NCBI GenBank assembly: GCA_905215345.1
Contig: CAJMPR010000002.1
Coordinates: 355,503 to 419,502, forward strand
Direction: 5' to 3'
Length of the DNA: 64,000 bases
DNA from: an uncultured bacterium
GTDB lineage: Bacteria; Bacteroidota; Bacteroidia; Bacteroidales; Bacteroidaceae
The position numbers and the translations under genes were made by a program. Below the pieces are notes generated by a model, which was not told the DNA's origin, did not search any database, and worked only from the letters and a program-made list of their open reading frames with translations. Positions 8,621 to 17,881 of this stretch are shown piece by piece; position 1 is the first letter of the stretch; every line of letters starts with the position of its first letter.

Positions 8621-9589
8621 TTATTGTGGATTATAAGAAGTTGATTTTAAGTAGTAACATAAATGGTCGTATACCTCGCCGGTATAGATTTGTTCGGCTT
8701 GATGTAATGTACCTTCATAAATAAAGCCATAGCGCTCTAATACATGCTGCGAACGCAGATTAAAAGGATAACAGTTTGCTGTGATAAGGTCTAATTTAAG
8801 AGATTGGAAGCCATAAGTTAATATGGCTTTTACTGCTTCCGTCATTATTCCCTGTCCCCAATAATCTTCTTTCAACCAATAGCCAATCATACGAGCTTTA
8901 GGATTCTCTCGCTTAAAATCAGGAACCAAACCGATAGAGCCTATTAAATGAGTAGTAGAATTGTCTATAATAGCCCAAATGTTTTCTTGATTAACAAAAA
9001 CAGCATAAAGGAAATCCTTTGATTCTTCTATGGTATCATGGGGCTTCCAACCTGCATTATTTCCCAAATTAGGATTATGGCAACATTCGAAGAAGTCCTG
9101 TAAATCGCTCTCTCTGAAACGACGAAGTAATAAACGCTGTGTTTTTATCTTCGGGGTATATGCCCATTGCATATGCAGGATAGGGAAGGGTTTGCCCATT
9201 CCGTCGGTTGCGTCCCGACTGGTCACTTTAAAACCCATATGCAGGTAGAACTGGTGAGCTTGTTCGTTTTGCTCATTCACATCTACCTTATAAATATGTT
9301 TTTCGTGAAGCGCATACTCCATTAATCTCTTTCCGTGGCCTTTTCCCTGTTCGTCAGGATGTACAAAAAGCATTTCTACGAGTTCATCGCTCAAACCCAT
9401 AAAGGCGGCAATCTTTCCTCCCTGATTGTGAATGATGTAAAGTGTTACGGCGGGAAAATACTGCTCCCGTATCAATGGCTTGTAGAACAGTATATCTTCT
9501 TCTGTCAGAAAATGATGTGTGCTTCGGACAGATGCTTCCCAAAGCGATAAAAGTTCATCATAATCTTGCGGAGTAGGTTGGGTAATCAT
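8621..9589 (-). CDS. Two-domain GNAT acetyltransferase
   Basis: 322 residues with two complete GNAT domains. Domain 1 (about 1-145) is YjaB-like with acetyl-CoA loop HPDEQGKGHGKRLM and a C-terminal FYLHMGFK. Domain 2 (about 150-322) is RimJ/RimL-like, with TQRLLLRRF at its start, GYWLKEDYWGQGIMTEA and HVLERYGFIYEG. Each half resembles a stand-alone enzyme, so this is a gene fusion. Likely targets are a protein N-terminus (RimJ-like half) and a small amine or metabolite; neither is proven. Confidence 0.9.
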   Translation of the reverse strand: MITQPTPQDYDELLSLWEASVRSTHHFLTEEDILFYKPLIREQYFPAVTLYIIHNQGGKIAAFMGLSDELVEMLFVHPDEQGKGHGKRLMEYALHEKHIYKVDVNEQNEQAHQFYLHMGFKVTSRDATDGMGKPFPILHMQWAYTPKIKTQRLLLRRFRESDLQDFFECCHNPNLGNNAGWKPHDTIEESKDFLYAVFVNQENIWAIIDNSTTHLIGSIGLVPDFKRENPKARMIGYWLKEDYWGQGIMTEAVKAILTYGFQSLKLDLITANCYPFNLRSQHVLERYGFIYEGTLHQAEQIYTGEVYDHLCYYLKSTSYNPQ

Positions 9590-9627
9590 AATATGTTTAT
9601 AGTTAGTGCTCTAATGAAGATTTATTA

Positions 9628-11253
9628 TTAAAACTCTGCCTTTTTCGTAATCTTTATATTTTCTCCCGTAATGGGATGCGTAAATTCCAGTGACTCGGCA
9701 TGCAGATACAACCGGTCCGCTTTTTTGCCGTATAGCTCATCGCCCATAATAGGACAATGCAATCCGAGTGGATGCGCAGCATGTACCCGTAGCTGGTGCG
9801 TGCGTCCGGTGCGTGGATAGAAAGCGATGCGTGTCCGGTTGTCCGTACGTTCCAGTACTTTAAAGTCCGTGATGGCAGGTTTTCCATGTTCCGTATCTAC
9901 TATTTGTCGGGGACGATCGAGAGGATTGGGACATAGTGGCAGTTCTATGTTTCCCTCATTTTGAGTAACGATACCTTCGAGAAGAGCGATGTAACGCTTC
10001 CTGACAAGGCGGCTCTTGAACTGCGATTGTAAGTGTTGATGTACCCGTTTGGTCTTGGCAATAATCAGTAATCCGGATGTAGCCATATCAAGGCGGTGAA
10101 CTATCATTGGACCGTCAGCTTCAGGATACCGTTCGCACATTAGGCTGTAAATTGAAACCACATCCTCTTTACCGGGGACGGACAACATACCTGCCGGCTT
10201 ATTGAGTACTAACAACCACTGGTCTTCAAAAACGATTTCCGGTTCCCGGATTGCATATTGCATCCTTTTCAACATCGGATTTTCTTCTACTTTGAGCCCT
10301 TGTAACATGTGGCTTAATATAGGCTCACACTTTCCTTTACAAGCCGGATAGTAATGACCGTGGTGGCGTATTTCAGTTTTGGGAGAAGCGCCCCACCAAA
10401 ATTCAGCCATAGCAATCGGTTGCCAACCACTCAGATAGGCTGTTTGCAGCAATTTGGGAGCAGCGCATTCGCCTGCACCGGCGGGTGGTATCTTTTGCGC
10501 AGTTTGCTCGAAGATTTCGCAAAGCGTCTTTATTTCTCCACGGGCGTTCAGCATTTTGAACTGCTCAAATAGTTGTTGTTGCAGGGCGGCAGAGCGTGAT
10601 TTGCGTTCTGTCTTAAGTTGTTGCAACTCGGAATTATAAACATCTATCTGGGTTTGCAACTCTGTTATTTTTTCTTTCCATGTGCGTTCCAACCGCTTAT
10701 ATTCAGCTTTCTGAAATTGGCTCTGGCGTATCAGTTCGGCTTCTTCATCAGGAGTAAGGATAGCGGTCATTCTACGTTCTTCCCGTTTTTCTTTGGCAGT
10801 TTTCATCTGCTGTTTGGCTACATTCAGAGCGTTTTGAGCAGCTTGTTTTAAGGAAGATAGCCGGACAATCAGGCTTTGGTATTCTTTATCTTCTTCCAAC
10901 CGCTTGATATGCGTATTGATTTGTGAGATCTGTTCCTCTTTAATCTTGAAGAACCCTTGTGGTTGCAGTAAATCATATATTGGAGGTACGAAAAACGGAT
11001 GCGCATTCTTGCCTGCCAATATACCGGAAAAGGCGGCCAGATAGCCGATTTCCCCTTCCTGTGTCCGTACAATCAATACACCGAACATTTTACCATGTTG
11101 CAGTTCTTTGCTCCAATCCTGCTGTCCGTCGAGGTATGTTTGCACCTCTGCCGCCGCCTGTATGCAGAGCGGATGCGGTGTATAGCAGAAAGGATATGTA
11201 AACCTCTCAGGCAATGGTGTGTCTGTTATGGGATTAGTGAAACGGTGTAACAT
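9628..11253 (-). CDS. RluA-family pseudouridine synthase with long N-terminal extension
   Basis: 541 residues. The C-terminal third (about 330-541) is an RluA catalytic domain with the signature IVHRLDMATSGLLIIAKT (catalytic Asp in HRLD) and HQLRVHAAHPLG. The first 330 residues are unusual: a conserved domain with PFCYTPHPLC and GVLIVRTQEGEIGYLAAFSG, then a charged coiled coil (about 120-230), then a segment resembling the head of fused pseudouridine synthases. The enzyme isomerises uridine in rRNA or tRNA. It is 12 bp downstream of the SDR gene and probably cotranscribed. Confidence 0.92.
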   Translation of the reverse strand: MLHRFTNPITDTPLPERFTYPFCYTPHPLCIQAAAEVQTYLDGQQDWSKELQHGKMFGVLIVRTQEGEIGYLAAFSGILAGKNAHPFFVPPIYDLLQPQGFFKIKEEQISQINTHIKRLEEDKEYQSLIVRLSSLKQAAQNALNVAKQQMKTAKEKREERRMTAILTPDEEAELIRQSQFQKAEYKRLERTWKEKITELQTQIDVYNSELQQLKTERKSRSAALQQQLFEQFKMLNARGEIKTLCEIFEQTAQKIPPAGAGECAAPKLLQTAYLSGWQPIAMAEFWWGASPKTEIRHHGHYYPACKGKCEPILSHMLQGLKVEENPMLKRMQYAIREPEIVFEDQWLLVLNKPAGMLSVPGKEDVVSIYSLMCERYPEADGPMIVHRLDMATSGLLIIAKTKRVHQHLQSQFKSRLVRKRYIALLEGIVTQNEGNIELPLCPNPLDRPRQIVDTEHGKPAITDFKVLERTDNRTRIAFYPRTGRTHQLRVHAAHPLGLHCPIMGDELYGKKADRLYLHAESLEFTHPITGENIKITKKAEF

Positions 11254-11265
11254 GATGCCACTTTC

Positions 11266-12147
11266 TTATTCCAAGTAAATCATCTTCTTTGTCATTCCAC
11301 CGTCAATAGTGATATTCTCTCCATTGATAAAATCATTTTCTTCCTGGCAAAGATAGAGGCACATGCGGGCTATATCTTCCGGTTTGCCGACCCGTCGGGA
11401 CGGATGTTGTGCATGGTCTTCGGGACGAAGCTGTTCGTAGTCATGGGTTTGTATCCACCCCGGAGAAATGGAGTTGACGGTAATACGCTGTGTAGCCAGT
11501 GATAAGGCCAGTGCGTGCGTCAAAGAGAAGATACCGCCTTTGGATGCTGCATACCCTTCACTGCCCGGTTCGCTCATCAGATAGCGGGTGGAACAGATAT
11601 TGATAATACGCCCGTAAGGATTAGGCGTATTCAGGCTCTTGCGGTGAATTGCCAATGCCCGTGAAGTAATGAATACAGGGCGCAGATTGACGGATAATAT
11701 CTTGTCGAAAGCCTCTATACTTGTTTCTGTAAGAGGTGAAAACTCGCTGATACCTGCGTTGTTGATAAGGACGTCAATGTCTCCCCATTGACTGAAAATA
11801 GTCTGTAAACACTGTTCCAGTGACTTTTGGTCGCTGACATCGACCGGATAAAAGTCTGCTCCGGTCTCCTGTGCCGTCTGTTGTCCCGATGTTTCGTTCT
11901 TATCGCAGAAAGCTACTTTCCACTTTGCCTTACAGAAAGCCTGTACAATGGCCTTGCCGATGCCTTCGGCTCCACCGGTTACAAATATTCTTTTTTCTTT
12001 TTTCCCGGTTATCGCACTATCCGGTTGCTCCGATTTTTGAGGAGAAACACTGCCCGTTGTCTTCTTGCTATATTTCCGTTGCTGCTCCCAGGCAGCTTTA
12101 CGAGCCTGATATTGTTCGTATTGATTTTCTAAATAATTATCGGCCAT
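11266..12147 (-). CDS. SDR family oxidoreductase with charged N-terminal extension
   Basis: I start at the ATG at 12147 (MADNYLENQYEQ); the open frame extends to 12261, but that part is lysine-rich and lacks family similarity. The protein has 293 residues. A polar 45-residue leader (YEQYQARKAAWEQQRKYSKK) precedes the Rossmann core: FVTGGAEGIGKA, NNAGISEF, and the catalytic YAASKGG. The C-terminus is ENITIDGGM, typical of the 3-ketoacyl-ACP reductase-like branch. The substrate is unknown. It heads the minus-strand run to the VOC gene. Confidence 0.9.
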   Translation of the reverse strand: MADNYLENQYEQYQARKAAWEQQRKYSKKTTGSVSPQKSEQPDSAITGKKEKRIFVTGGAEGIGKAIVQAFCKAKWKVAFCDKNETSGQQTAQETGADFYPVDVSDQKSLEQCLQTIFSQWGDIDVLINNAGISEFSPLTETSIEAFDKILSVNLRPVFITSRALAIHRKSLNTPNPYGRIINICSTRYLMSEPGSEGYAASKGGIFSLTHALALSLATQRITVNSISPGWIQTHDYEQLRPEDHAQHPSRRVGKPEDIARMCLYLCQEENDFINGENITIDGGMTKKMIYLE

Positions 12148-12327
12148 AACAGTCTTTCTTTTAGCAAAACATTTACTTTTCAGTTGGTAATTATTGGTCT
12201 TCTGCTGCAAAGTTATAGAAACAATTTGGAAAGATGCTATTTTCATCTTTTTATCTTTCATACGAATCAGGAGTTAAACTTGACTTGTAACTGACACGAA
12301 AAAGGATGACATCTATAATGAAACCCT

Positions 12328-12408
12328 CCTACTATCGGTGTGAATGTCGCCTACTATCAGTGTGAAGGTAGGCGACATTCACACCGATAGTAGGCGACAT
12401 TCAGAACC
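12328..12408. repeat. 22-bp-period symmetrical repeat forming a 27-bp hairpin
   Basis: Two direct copies of a unit starting CCTACTATCRGTGTGAA begin at 12328 and 12350 (22-bp period). They are followed by two inverted copies beginning CGACATTCA at 12373 and 12395 (again 22 bp). As a result 12328-12354 pairs perfectly with 12368-12394 (27 bp, 13-nt loop). It lies in the 460-bp gap between the divergent SDR and sigma-factor genes. No coding capacity is seen. Function unknown; the exact helical-turn spacing suggests protein binding or a strong RNA structure. Confidence 0.85.
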
Positions 12409-12568
12409 TTGTTTGCAAACATTTGATAATTAGGTTATTATAAAAACTCTTTTTCTTAGTGAAAAATCAATACAAAGAGTGCGCTTCTTTAGGATGAAGC
12501 CCGTTGCTTGGAGTACAGACTTTTGAAAAACTTCAAGGCGCTAAAGGTAGAATCTTATATAAAATGTC

Positions 12569-12576
12569 TATATTTG
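12569..12576 (+). promoter_or_regulatory. -7 box of the ECF sigma gene
   Basis: TATATTTG, a perfect TAnnTTTG match, lies 32 bp before the sigma-factor ATG at 12608. No TTTG is seen at -33 spacing. This would be the housekeeping-sigma promoter of the regulatory pair. Confidence 0.5.
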
Positions 12577-12607
12577 GCGCATTGTTTTAACCTTAAAATA
12601 ATGCTAA

Positions 12608-13240
12608 ATGTCTTTATCTATTCCACAGACATCAGATGTGAATGATGAAATACTTTTTGTCCGGATGGGGCGGGGAGAAGTGGAGGCGTTTACTACGATT
12701 TATAATAAGTACCATAAACTGCTTTATGTGTTGGCCTATCGTTATTTGATGGATAAGGCAATGGCGGAGGATGCCGTGCAACATGTATTCACTCGTTTTT
12801 GGGAGTTTCGCTCCGAACTTGGCGTGAGTATCAGTCTGAAAAATTATCTGATTACAATGACGAAAAATCATATACTTAATGTGATTCGTAATGAAAACAA
12901 TGCCATTGTTAAAAATTACGAGATAGCTCAAAACGCTCCTGAATATGAAGATACATTGATTGAAAATCTGGAAAAGAAAGAACTGATGTCTCTGTTCTAT
13001 GAGGCTTTGGACAAACTGCCGCCTCAAAAGCGTGAAATCTGCCTGATGAAAGTGCGTGAGGAACTTACTAACCAGGAGATAGCCGATCGCTTGCAATTAT
13101 CGGTCAATACCATTAAAACCCATTATTCCGAAGCCTTGAAGTTGCTGCGCATACATTTGGGTAAAATGCTAATATTTGTTACCTATCTCACCTTTTTGAA
13201 GTATATAAGTGTCTATTTTATTGTATGGATAACGAAATGA
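12608..13240 (+). CDS. ECF RNA polymerase sigma-70 factor (Bacteroidetes type)
   Basis: 210 residues with sigma region 2 (YHKLLYVLAYRYLMDKAMAEDAVQHVFTRFW split over about 30-62) and region 4 (LPPQKREICLMK, then LTNQEIADRLQLSVNTIKTH, about 135-180). The hydrophobic C-terminal tail (FLKYISVYFIVW) is typical of the Bacteroidetes ECF group paired with FecR. It would direct transcription of the SusC/SusD genes downstream. Its last 16 bp overlap the anti-sigma start, implying translational coupling. Confidence 0.95.
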   Translation: MSLSIPQTSDVNDEILFVRMGRGEVEAFTTIYNKYHKLLYVLAYRYLMDKAMAEDAVQHVFTRFWEFRSELGVSISLKNYLITMTKNHILNVIRNENNAIVKNYEIAQNAPEYEDTLIENLEKKELMSLFYEALDKLPPQKREICLMKVREELTNQEIADRLQLSVNTIKTHYSEALKLLRIHLGKMLIFVTYLTFLKYISVYFIVWITK

Positions 13241-14232
13241 TGAATAAACCTACCGAAGAACAGATACAGGAAGTGCTGGCGGGAACCTCTACTCCTGATG
13301 TCGCTCAGCTTGTTGCAAAGTGGTTTGCTACGGATGAGGGAGCAGCTTATTTGTCCCGAAACATGGATTGTGATGTAGAACGAATCAAACTCGATTATGA
13401 GGAGCTTTATGTCAATCACCCGATACCGTCCGAAGAAATGTATACGCATATTCACAGGAAAATCCGTCAAAAGCGTATTCGTCGGATTATTTTCCGGGTA
13501 GCGGCAGTGCTTGTTCCATTCATTGTGTTGACGGGACTGTTTGTTCAGGTTAATAGCCGTATTGACTTGTTTGGTAATTCCGGTTACGAAGAAATTTATG
13601 TTGCAAAGGGCGAACGTCTGCAAATGATGTTTCAGGATGGTACGCGGGTTTACATAAACTCGGACTCCCGGTTGAAGTATCCTAAAAAGTTTGCGTTGTC
13701 CAGCCGTGAGGTTTATTTGGAAGGTGAGGCCTATTTTGTGGTTTCAAAGAATCCACACCGTCCTTTTATTGTTAATCTTAATGGTCCTGCTGTGCATGTA
13801 TTGGGCACTTCGTTCGATGTACAAGCTTATCCGGAGAATAAGGATATTACGGTTTGGCTGGACGAAGGGCATGTTAACCTTACTCTTGCTTCAAACAAGA
13901 AATATCCTTTGCAGCCCGGTGAAAAGTTGGTTTATAACAGGGAAAGCGACCGTTGCATTATCTCCCGAAGTACTGATACACATTTGTCATCCTTGTGGAA
14001 AAAGAATGTGATAGCGTTTAAGGATGCCTCATTGGCAGAAGTTGTCAAGGTGCTGAATCGTTGGTATAATGTTAACTTTAAGATAGAGAACCAGAATGCA
14101 TGGAACGTATATTTCACGTTGACATCAGAAAATACGCTTCTTGAAAAGGTGCTACAAGATTTGGAAAAAATTGCTCCCTTGCATTTTGAATATAACGAGG
14201 TGAAGAAAGAAGTTACGGTGACTACCAAATAG
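13225..14232 (+). CDS. FecR-family anti-sigma factor
   Basis: 335 residues. The cytoplasmic N-terminal part (about 1-85) would bind the sigma factor. One membrane helix follows (about 90-110, IIFRVAAVLVPFIVLTGLF), then a periplasmic FecR domain with VAKGERLQMMFQDGTRVYINSDS and the DUF4974-like C-terminal domain (FKDASLAEVVKVLNRWYNV). It senses the STN domain of the partner SusC and releases the sigma factor. The start overlaps the sigma gene. Tight pairing with an STN-bearing SusC supports a cell-surface signalling circuit. Confidence 0.95.
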   Translation: MDNEMMNKPTEEQIQEVLAGTSTPDVAQLVAKWFATDEGAAYLSRNMDCDVERIKLDYEELYVNHPIPSEEMYTHIHRKIRQKRIRRIIFRVAAVLVPFIVLTGLFVQVNSRIDLFGNSGYEEIYVAKGERLQMMFQDGTRVYINSDSRLKYPKKFALSSREVYLEGEAYFVVSKNPHRPFIVNLNGPAVHVLGTSFDVQAYPENKDITVWLDEGHVNLTLASNKKYPLQPGEKLVYNRESDRCIISRSTDTHLSSLWKKNVIAFKDASLAEVVKVLNRWYNVNFKIENQNAWNVYFTLTSENTLLEKVLQDLEKIAPLHFEYNEVKKEVTVTTK

Positions 14233-14356
14233 GACAATTATGTAGAAAATCAGAATAAGCTTAAAAAAAGTAGTTTTCCCTCACCCGTTCCCGGTTCTTG
14301 TGTGTCTACTTAGTATAAAGTGATTTTTATACTATTGTTAATCTAAAATTTAAGTT

Positions 14357-17300
14357 ATGAGGCACAAGATTCTACTTGTATTGCTTTTCGGCTTTGCGAC
14401 TTGTCTAACAAGTTATGCCCAAAAGGTTTCACTGAACTTTCAGCAAGTAAAGTTGGAGAAAGTATTTAATGCTATTACCCAACAAACCGGTCTTACCGTG
14501 GCATATTCCCGTCCCACGGTCAATCCAGACAAAATTGTCACTGTTCAAGCAGAAAAAGAAGAACTTTCCAGCGTACTTACTCGGTTACTGGTTGATATGG
14601 ATGTGACATTTGAAGTAGGTGAAAAGAAAATCTATTTGAAAGAAAAGAATGCTGACTCTATCCGGCAAGGTGGAAAAGAGAAAACGATTATCGGTGTTAT
14701 TGTCGATGAAAGAGGAGAACCGGTTATCGGAGCCAGTGTATTGGTAAAAGGAACAACCAATGGAGTGATTACGGATATTGACGGTAACTATACATTGGCT
14801 AACGTTCCGGAAAATGCGATTGTTTCCATTTCATATGTCGGTTATCAGACGGTAGAACAGAAAGCCAGTAATAAAAATCTTGCACGGATTATTCTAAGAG
14901 AAGACACCGAATTGCTGGACGAAGTAGTAGTAGTGGGGTATGGTGTACAGAAGAAACGTGATGTAACTACCGCTATCGCAAGCATTCGTGCCAGCGATAT
15001 GAAAGGACAACCGGTAACATCCATGGCAGAAGCGATGGTTGGGAAAATGCCCGGTGTACAGGTTTCTCAGTCCACAGGTGCTCCGGGTTCTTCTTTACAG
15101 ATAAAGGTGCGTGGTACGGGTACTATTACCGCCGGAACTTCTCCTTTATATGTTGTAGACGGTGTTCCCCTTGCTAAAGAACAACTGAATACTTTTAATA
15201 TGAACGACGTCGAATCAATTGAAGTTTTGAAAGATGCTTCTTCGGCAGCAATTTACGGTTCACGCGGTTCGAACGGCGTTGTTTTAATTACCACCAAAAA
15301 GGGACAGGAAGGACGTGCTACGGTATCTTATAATGGATATTATGGTTGGCAGACGGTTTCTAAAAAGATAGATATGCTGAATGCATATGAATACGCTGAT
15401 TTAGTGAACGATGCACGTAATAATACATATACGGATAAAATGGAATCCATTAACCGTCAACGTGCTGCACAGAATAAAGCTCCTTTATCATTCAGTATTT
15501 CCGATAACAATGCGATGCGTTTGGGAAATACCAATAATGATTATAATACAATTGTTCCTACCGAAATTCTGCCTTATCTGAGAGGTGAGAAAGGATTGGT
15601 AGATACCAATTGGCAGGATGAAATATTCCGTACAGCTGGTATGCAGAACCATTCGGTTTCTGTTTCCGGTGGAAGCCAGAAGATTAAGTATTATGCATCT
15701 GTCGATTACTTGTCTCAGGAGGGCGTTATCATTAACAGTGACTTTACCCGTTACAGTTCCCGCTTCAATCTTGACGTGACGGAAGGCATCTTCAAGTTCG
15801 GATTGTCACTCAATCCTTCTGTTACTATTGAAAATGCGGTAAATGCCGACGGCGCATATAATGCTGATGGTGGTGGGGTGATTGCTTCGGCCTTACATAG
15901 CGCACCTATCTTTCCGGTTTATAACGCTGACGGTACTTTTAACTTTGCACAAAATGCGTGGAGTCCCAATACCCAGACAACATTGGCTGATGGTTCTGTC
16001 AAGAAAGGAAACAGTCAGACACAGGTATGGAATCCGGTAGCTTTGGCAATGCTACAGAAGGATGAAACAAAGGCTTCACGTATTTTCGGTAATATATATG
16101 GGGAAGTAGCTTTTATGCCGGAACTGAAATACCGCGCAAACTTTGGTGTGGATATTTATAATAATTCACAAGATACATTCCGTCCTTCTACAATTCCGGT
16201 TTCTAATACGGAAGGAAACCCGGAGTCTGTACCGGAAGGTACTTCTAAAACAGCGAAGATGTATAACTGGCTGTTCGAACAGACATTGGGGTATAACAAG
16301 GAAATTAAGGGACATTCTATCTCAGTGCTGGCCGGCTGGACTATGCAATATCAAAGGGATGAAAGCACCTATGCGTTTGCCAATGGATTTATAACCAATA
16401 ATATACCTACTTTGAATGCCGGTACGGTGACTCGTGGAAACACGCATGCTTCAGAGTGGGCTTTACTTTCGGGACTTGCCAGATTACAGTACAATTATAA
16501 AGGTAAGTATATGCTTACGGGAGCTATCCGTGCAGATGGTGCTTCACGTTTTGGAAAAGAGAACCGATGGGGATGGTTCCCTTCCGTATCAGCCGGTTGG
16601 CGTATAACGGAAGAGTCCTTTATGAAGTCTCTGACTTTTATTGACGACTTGAAACTTCGTGCCAGTTATGGTTTGACGGGTAACTTCCGTATTCCGAATT
16701 ATGGTGCTCAGGGAGAAGTAGCTTATTATAGCTACGTATTAGGTGGAAGCAGTCCTGAGGTAGTGAAAGGTGCGGCTCCTAAAAGTATGCCTAATCCTGA
16801 GTTGCATTGGGAAAAGACTGCTCAGGTTAATATTGGGTTTGATGCCTCTTTGTTTAAGAATCGCTTGACTTTGGGCTTGGACTTATATAATAGTAACACG
16901 TATGATTTATTGCTTGATGTGCCTGTACCTATGACTACCGGTTATAGAACCCGTTTGGAGAATATTGGTAAGGTAAATAACAAGGGTGTGGAATTTAATA
17001 TCGCAACTAATCAGAAAACAGGGAATGTGGAATGGAGCGTTTACTTCAACATATCCAAGAACGTCAATGAAGTAAAGGAACTCGGGCCGGGTAATGCCGA
17101 TATCATATCCTCCGGTTCGGTGAGCAATGCGTATTTTATAACCCGTGTTGGCGAAGCTATCGGTAGCTATTATTTGCCAATTGTGGAAGGTGTTTATAAG
17201 AATCAGGCGGAAGTAGATGCTGCTTTGCATTATTTAGACTCTCCATCGAATTATGGGTTGGCGGATACAAAGCCGGGTGATTTCAGGTTTAAAGATGTGA

Positions 17301-17863
17301 ACGGTGATAAGATTCTTGATATTTCGGATACCGACCGTGCTATTGTTGGAAACTATATGCCCGATTTTACTTATGGTTTCGGAGCTAATCTCGCTTGGAA
17401 AGGTGTTGATTTCGGTATCGTCTTCCAGGGAGTTCAGGGTAATGAAATTCTTAATCTGTCCCGTCGCTACTTCTATAACCATGAAGGTAACATGAATAAC
17501 TATAAGGGGGCTTTGAATCGTTGGAAGTCCGAAGAGAATCCGGGTAGCGGAATGAACGTACGTGCCAACCGTGTAAGTAAAGGTCAAAACGGTACTACCT
17601 CCACCTGGCATGTGGAAGATGGCTCTTATCTGCGTATCAAGAATATCTCGCTGGGCTATACTTTGCCCGAGAACTGGATTAAGAAGGTATATCTCAAATC
17701 AGCTCGTATTTATTGCTCTTTGCAGAATCCGTTCACATTCACCCATTACGAAGGGTACAATCCTGAAGTGTCCAATCGTAACGATGCCACAACGAACGGT
17801 GAAGACTATGGAGTATATCCTCTTGCAAGAACTACTTCGATAGGTGTTAACCTTACATTTTAA
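14357..17863 (+). CDS. SusC/RagA-family TonB-linked outer-membrane transporter with STN domain
   Basis: 1168 residues. A Sec signal (1-21, ending TSYAQ) is followed by an STN secretin/TonB short domain (about 22-95), the periplasmic signalling module that contacts FecR. Next come a carboxypeptidase-regulatory-like domain (about 110-185), the hallmark DEVVVVGYG near 190, the plug (ASSAAIYGSRGSNGVVLITT) and a beta-barrel ending in aromatic ...IGVNLTF. It imports a ligand across the outer membrane with SusD. Neighbouring GDPD and OPA-type transporter genes suggest a glycerophosphodiester-type ligand, by inference only. Confidence 0.97.
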   Translation: MRHKILLVLLFGFATCLTSYAQKVSLNFQQVKLEKVFNAITQQTGLTVAYSRPTVNPDKIVTVQAEKEELSSVLTRLLVDMDVTFEVGEKKIYLKEKNADSIRQGGKEKTIIGVIVDERGEPVIGASVLVKGTTNGVITDIDGNYTLANVPENAIVSISYVGYQTVEQKASNKNLARIILREDTELLDEVVVVGYGVQKKRDVTTAIASIRASDMKGQPVTSMAEAMVGKMPGVQVSQSTGAPGSSLQIKVRGTGTITAGTSPLYVVDGVPLAKEQLNTFNMNDVESIEVLKDASSAAIYGSRGSNGVVLITTKKGQEGRATVSYNGYYGWQTVSKKIDMLNAYEYADLVNDARNNTYTDKMESINRQRAAQNKAPLSFSISDNNAMRLGNTNNDYNTIVPTEILPYLRGEKGLVDTNWQDEIFRTAGMQNHSVSVSGGSQKIKYYASVDYLSQEGVIINSDFTRYSSRFNLDVTEGIFKFGLSLNPSVTIENAVNADGAYNADGGGVIASALHSAPIFPVYNADGTFNFAQNAWSPNTQTTLADGSVKKGNSQTQVWNPVALAMLQKDETKASRIFGNIYGEVAFMPELKYRANFGVDIYNNSQDTFRPSTIPVSNTEGNPESVPEGTSKTAKMYNWLFEQTLGYNKEIKGHSISVLAGWTMQYQRDESTYAFANGFITNNIPTLNAGTVTRGNTHASEWALLSGLARLQYNYKGKYMLTGAIRADGASRFGKENRWGWFPSVSAGWRITEESFMKSLTFIDDLKLRASYGLTGNFRIPNYGAQGEVAYYSYVLGGSSPEVVKGAAPKSMPNPELHWEKTAQVNIGFDASLFKNRLTLGLDLYNSNTYDLLLDVPVPMTTGYRTRLENIGKVNNKGVEFNIATNQKTGNVEWSVYFNISKNVNEVKELGPGNADIISSGSVSNAYFITRVGEAIGSYYLPIVEGVYKNQAEVDAALHYLDSPSNYGLADTKPGDFRFKDVNGDKILDISDTDRAIVGNYMPDFTYGFGANLAWKGVDFGIVFQGVQGNEILNLSRRYFYNHEGNMNNYKGALNRWKSEENPGSGMNVRANRVSKGQNGTTSTWHVEDGSYLRIKNISLGYTLPENWIKKVYLKSARIYCSLQNPFTFTHYEGYNPEVSNRNDATTNGEDYGVYPLARTTSIGVNLTF

Positions 17864-17881
17864 TCTTAAAAGAAACAGAGT

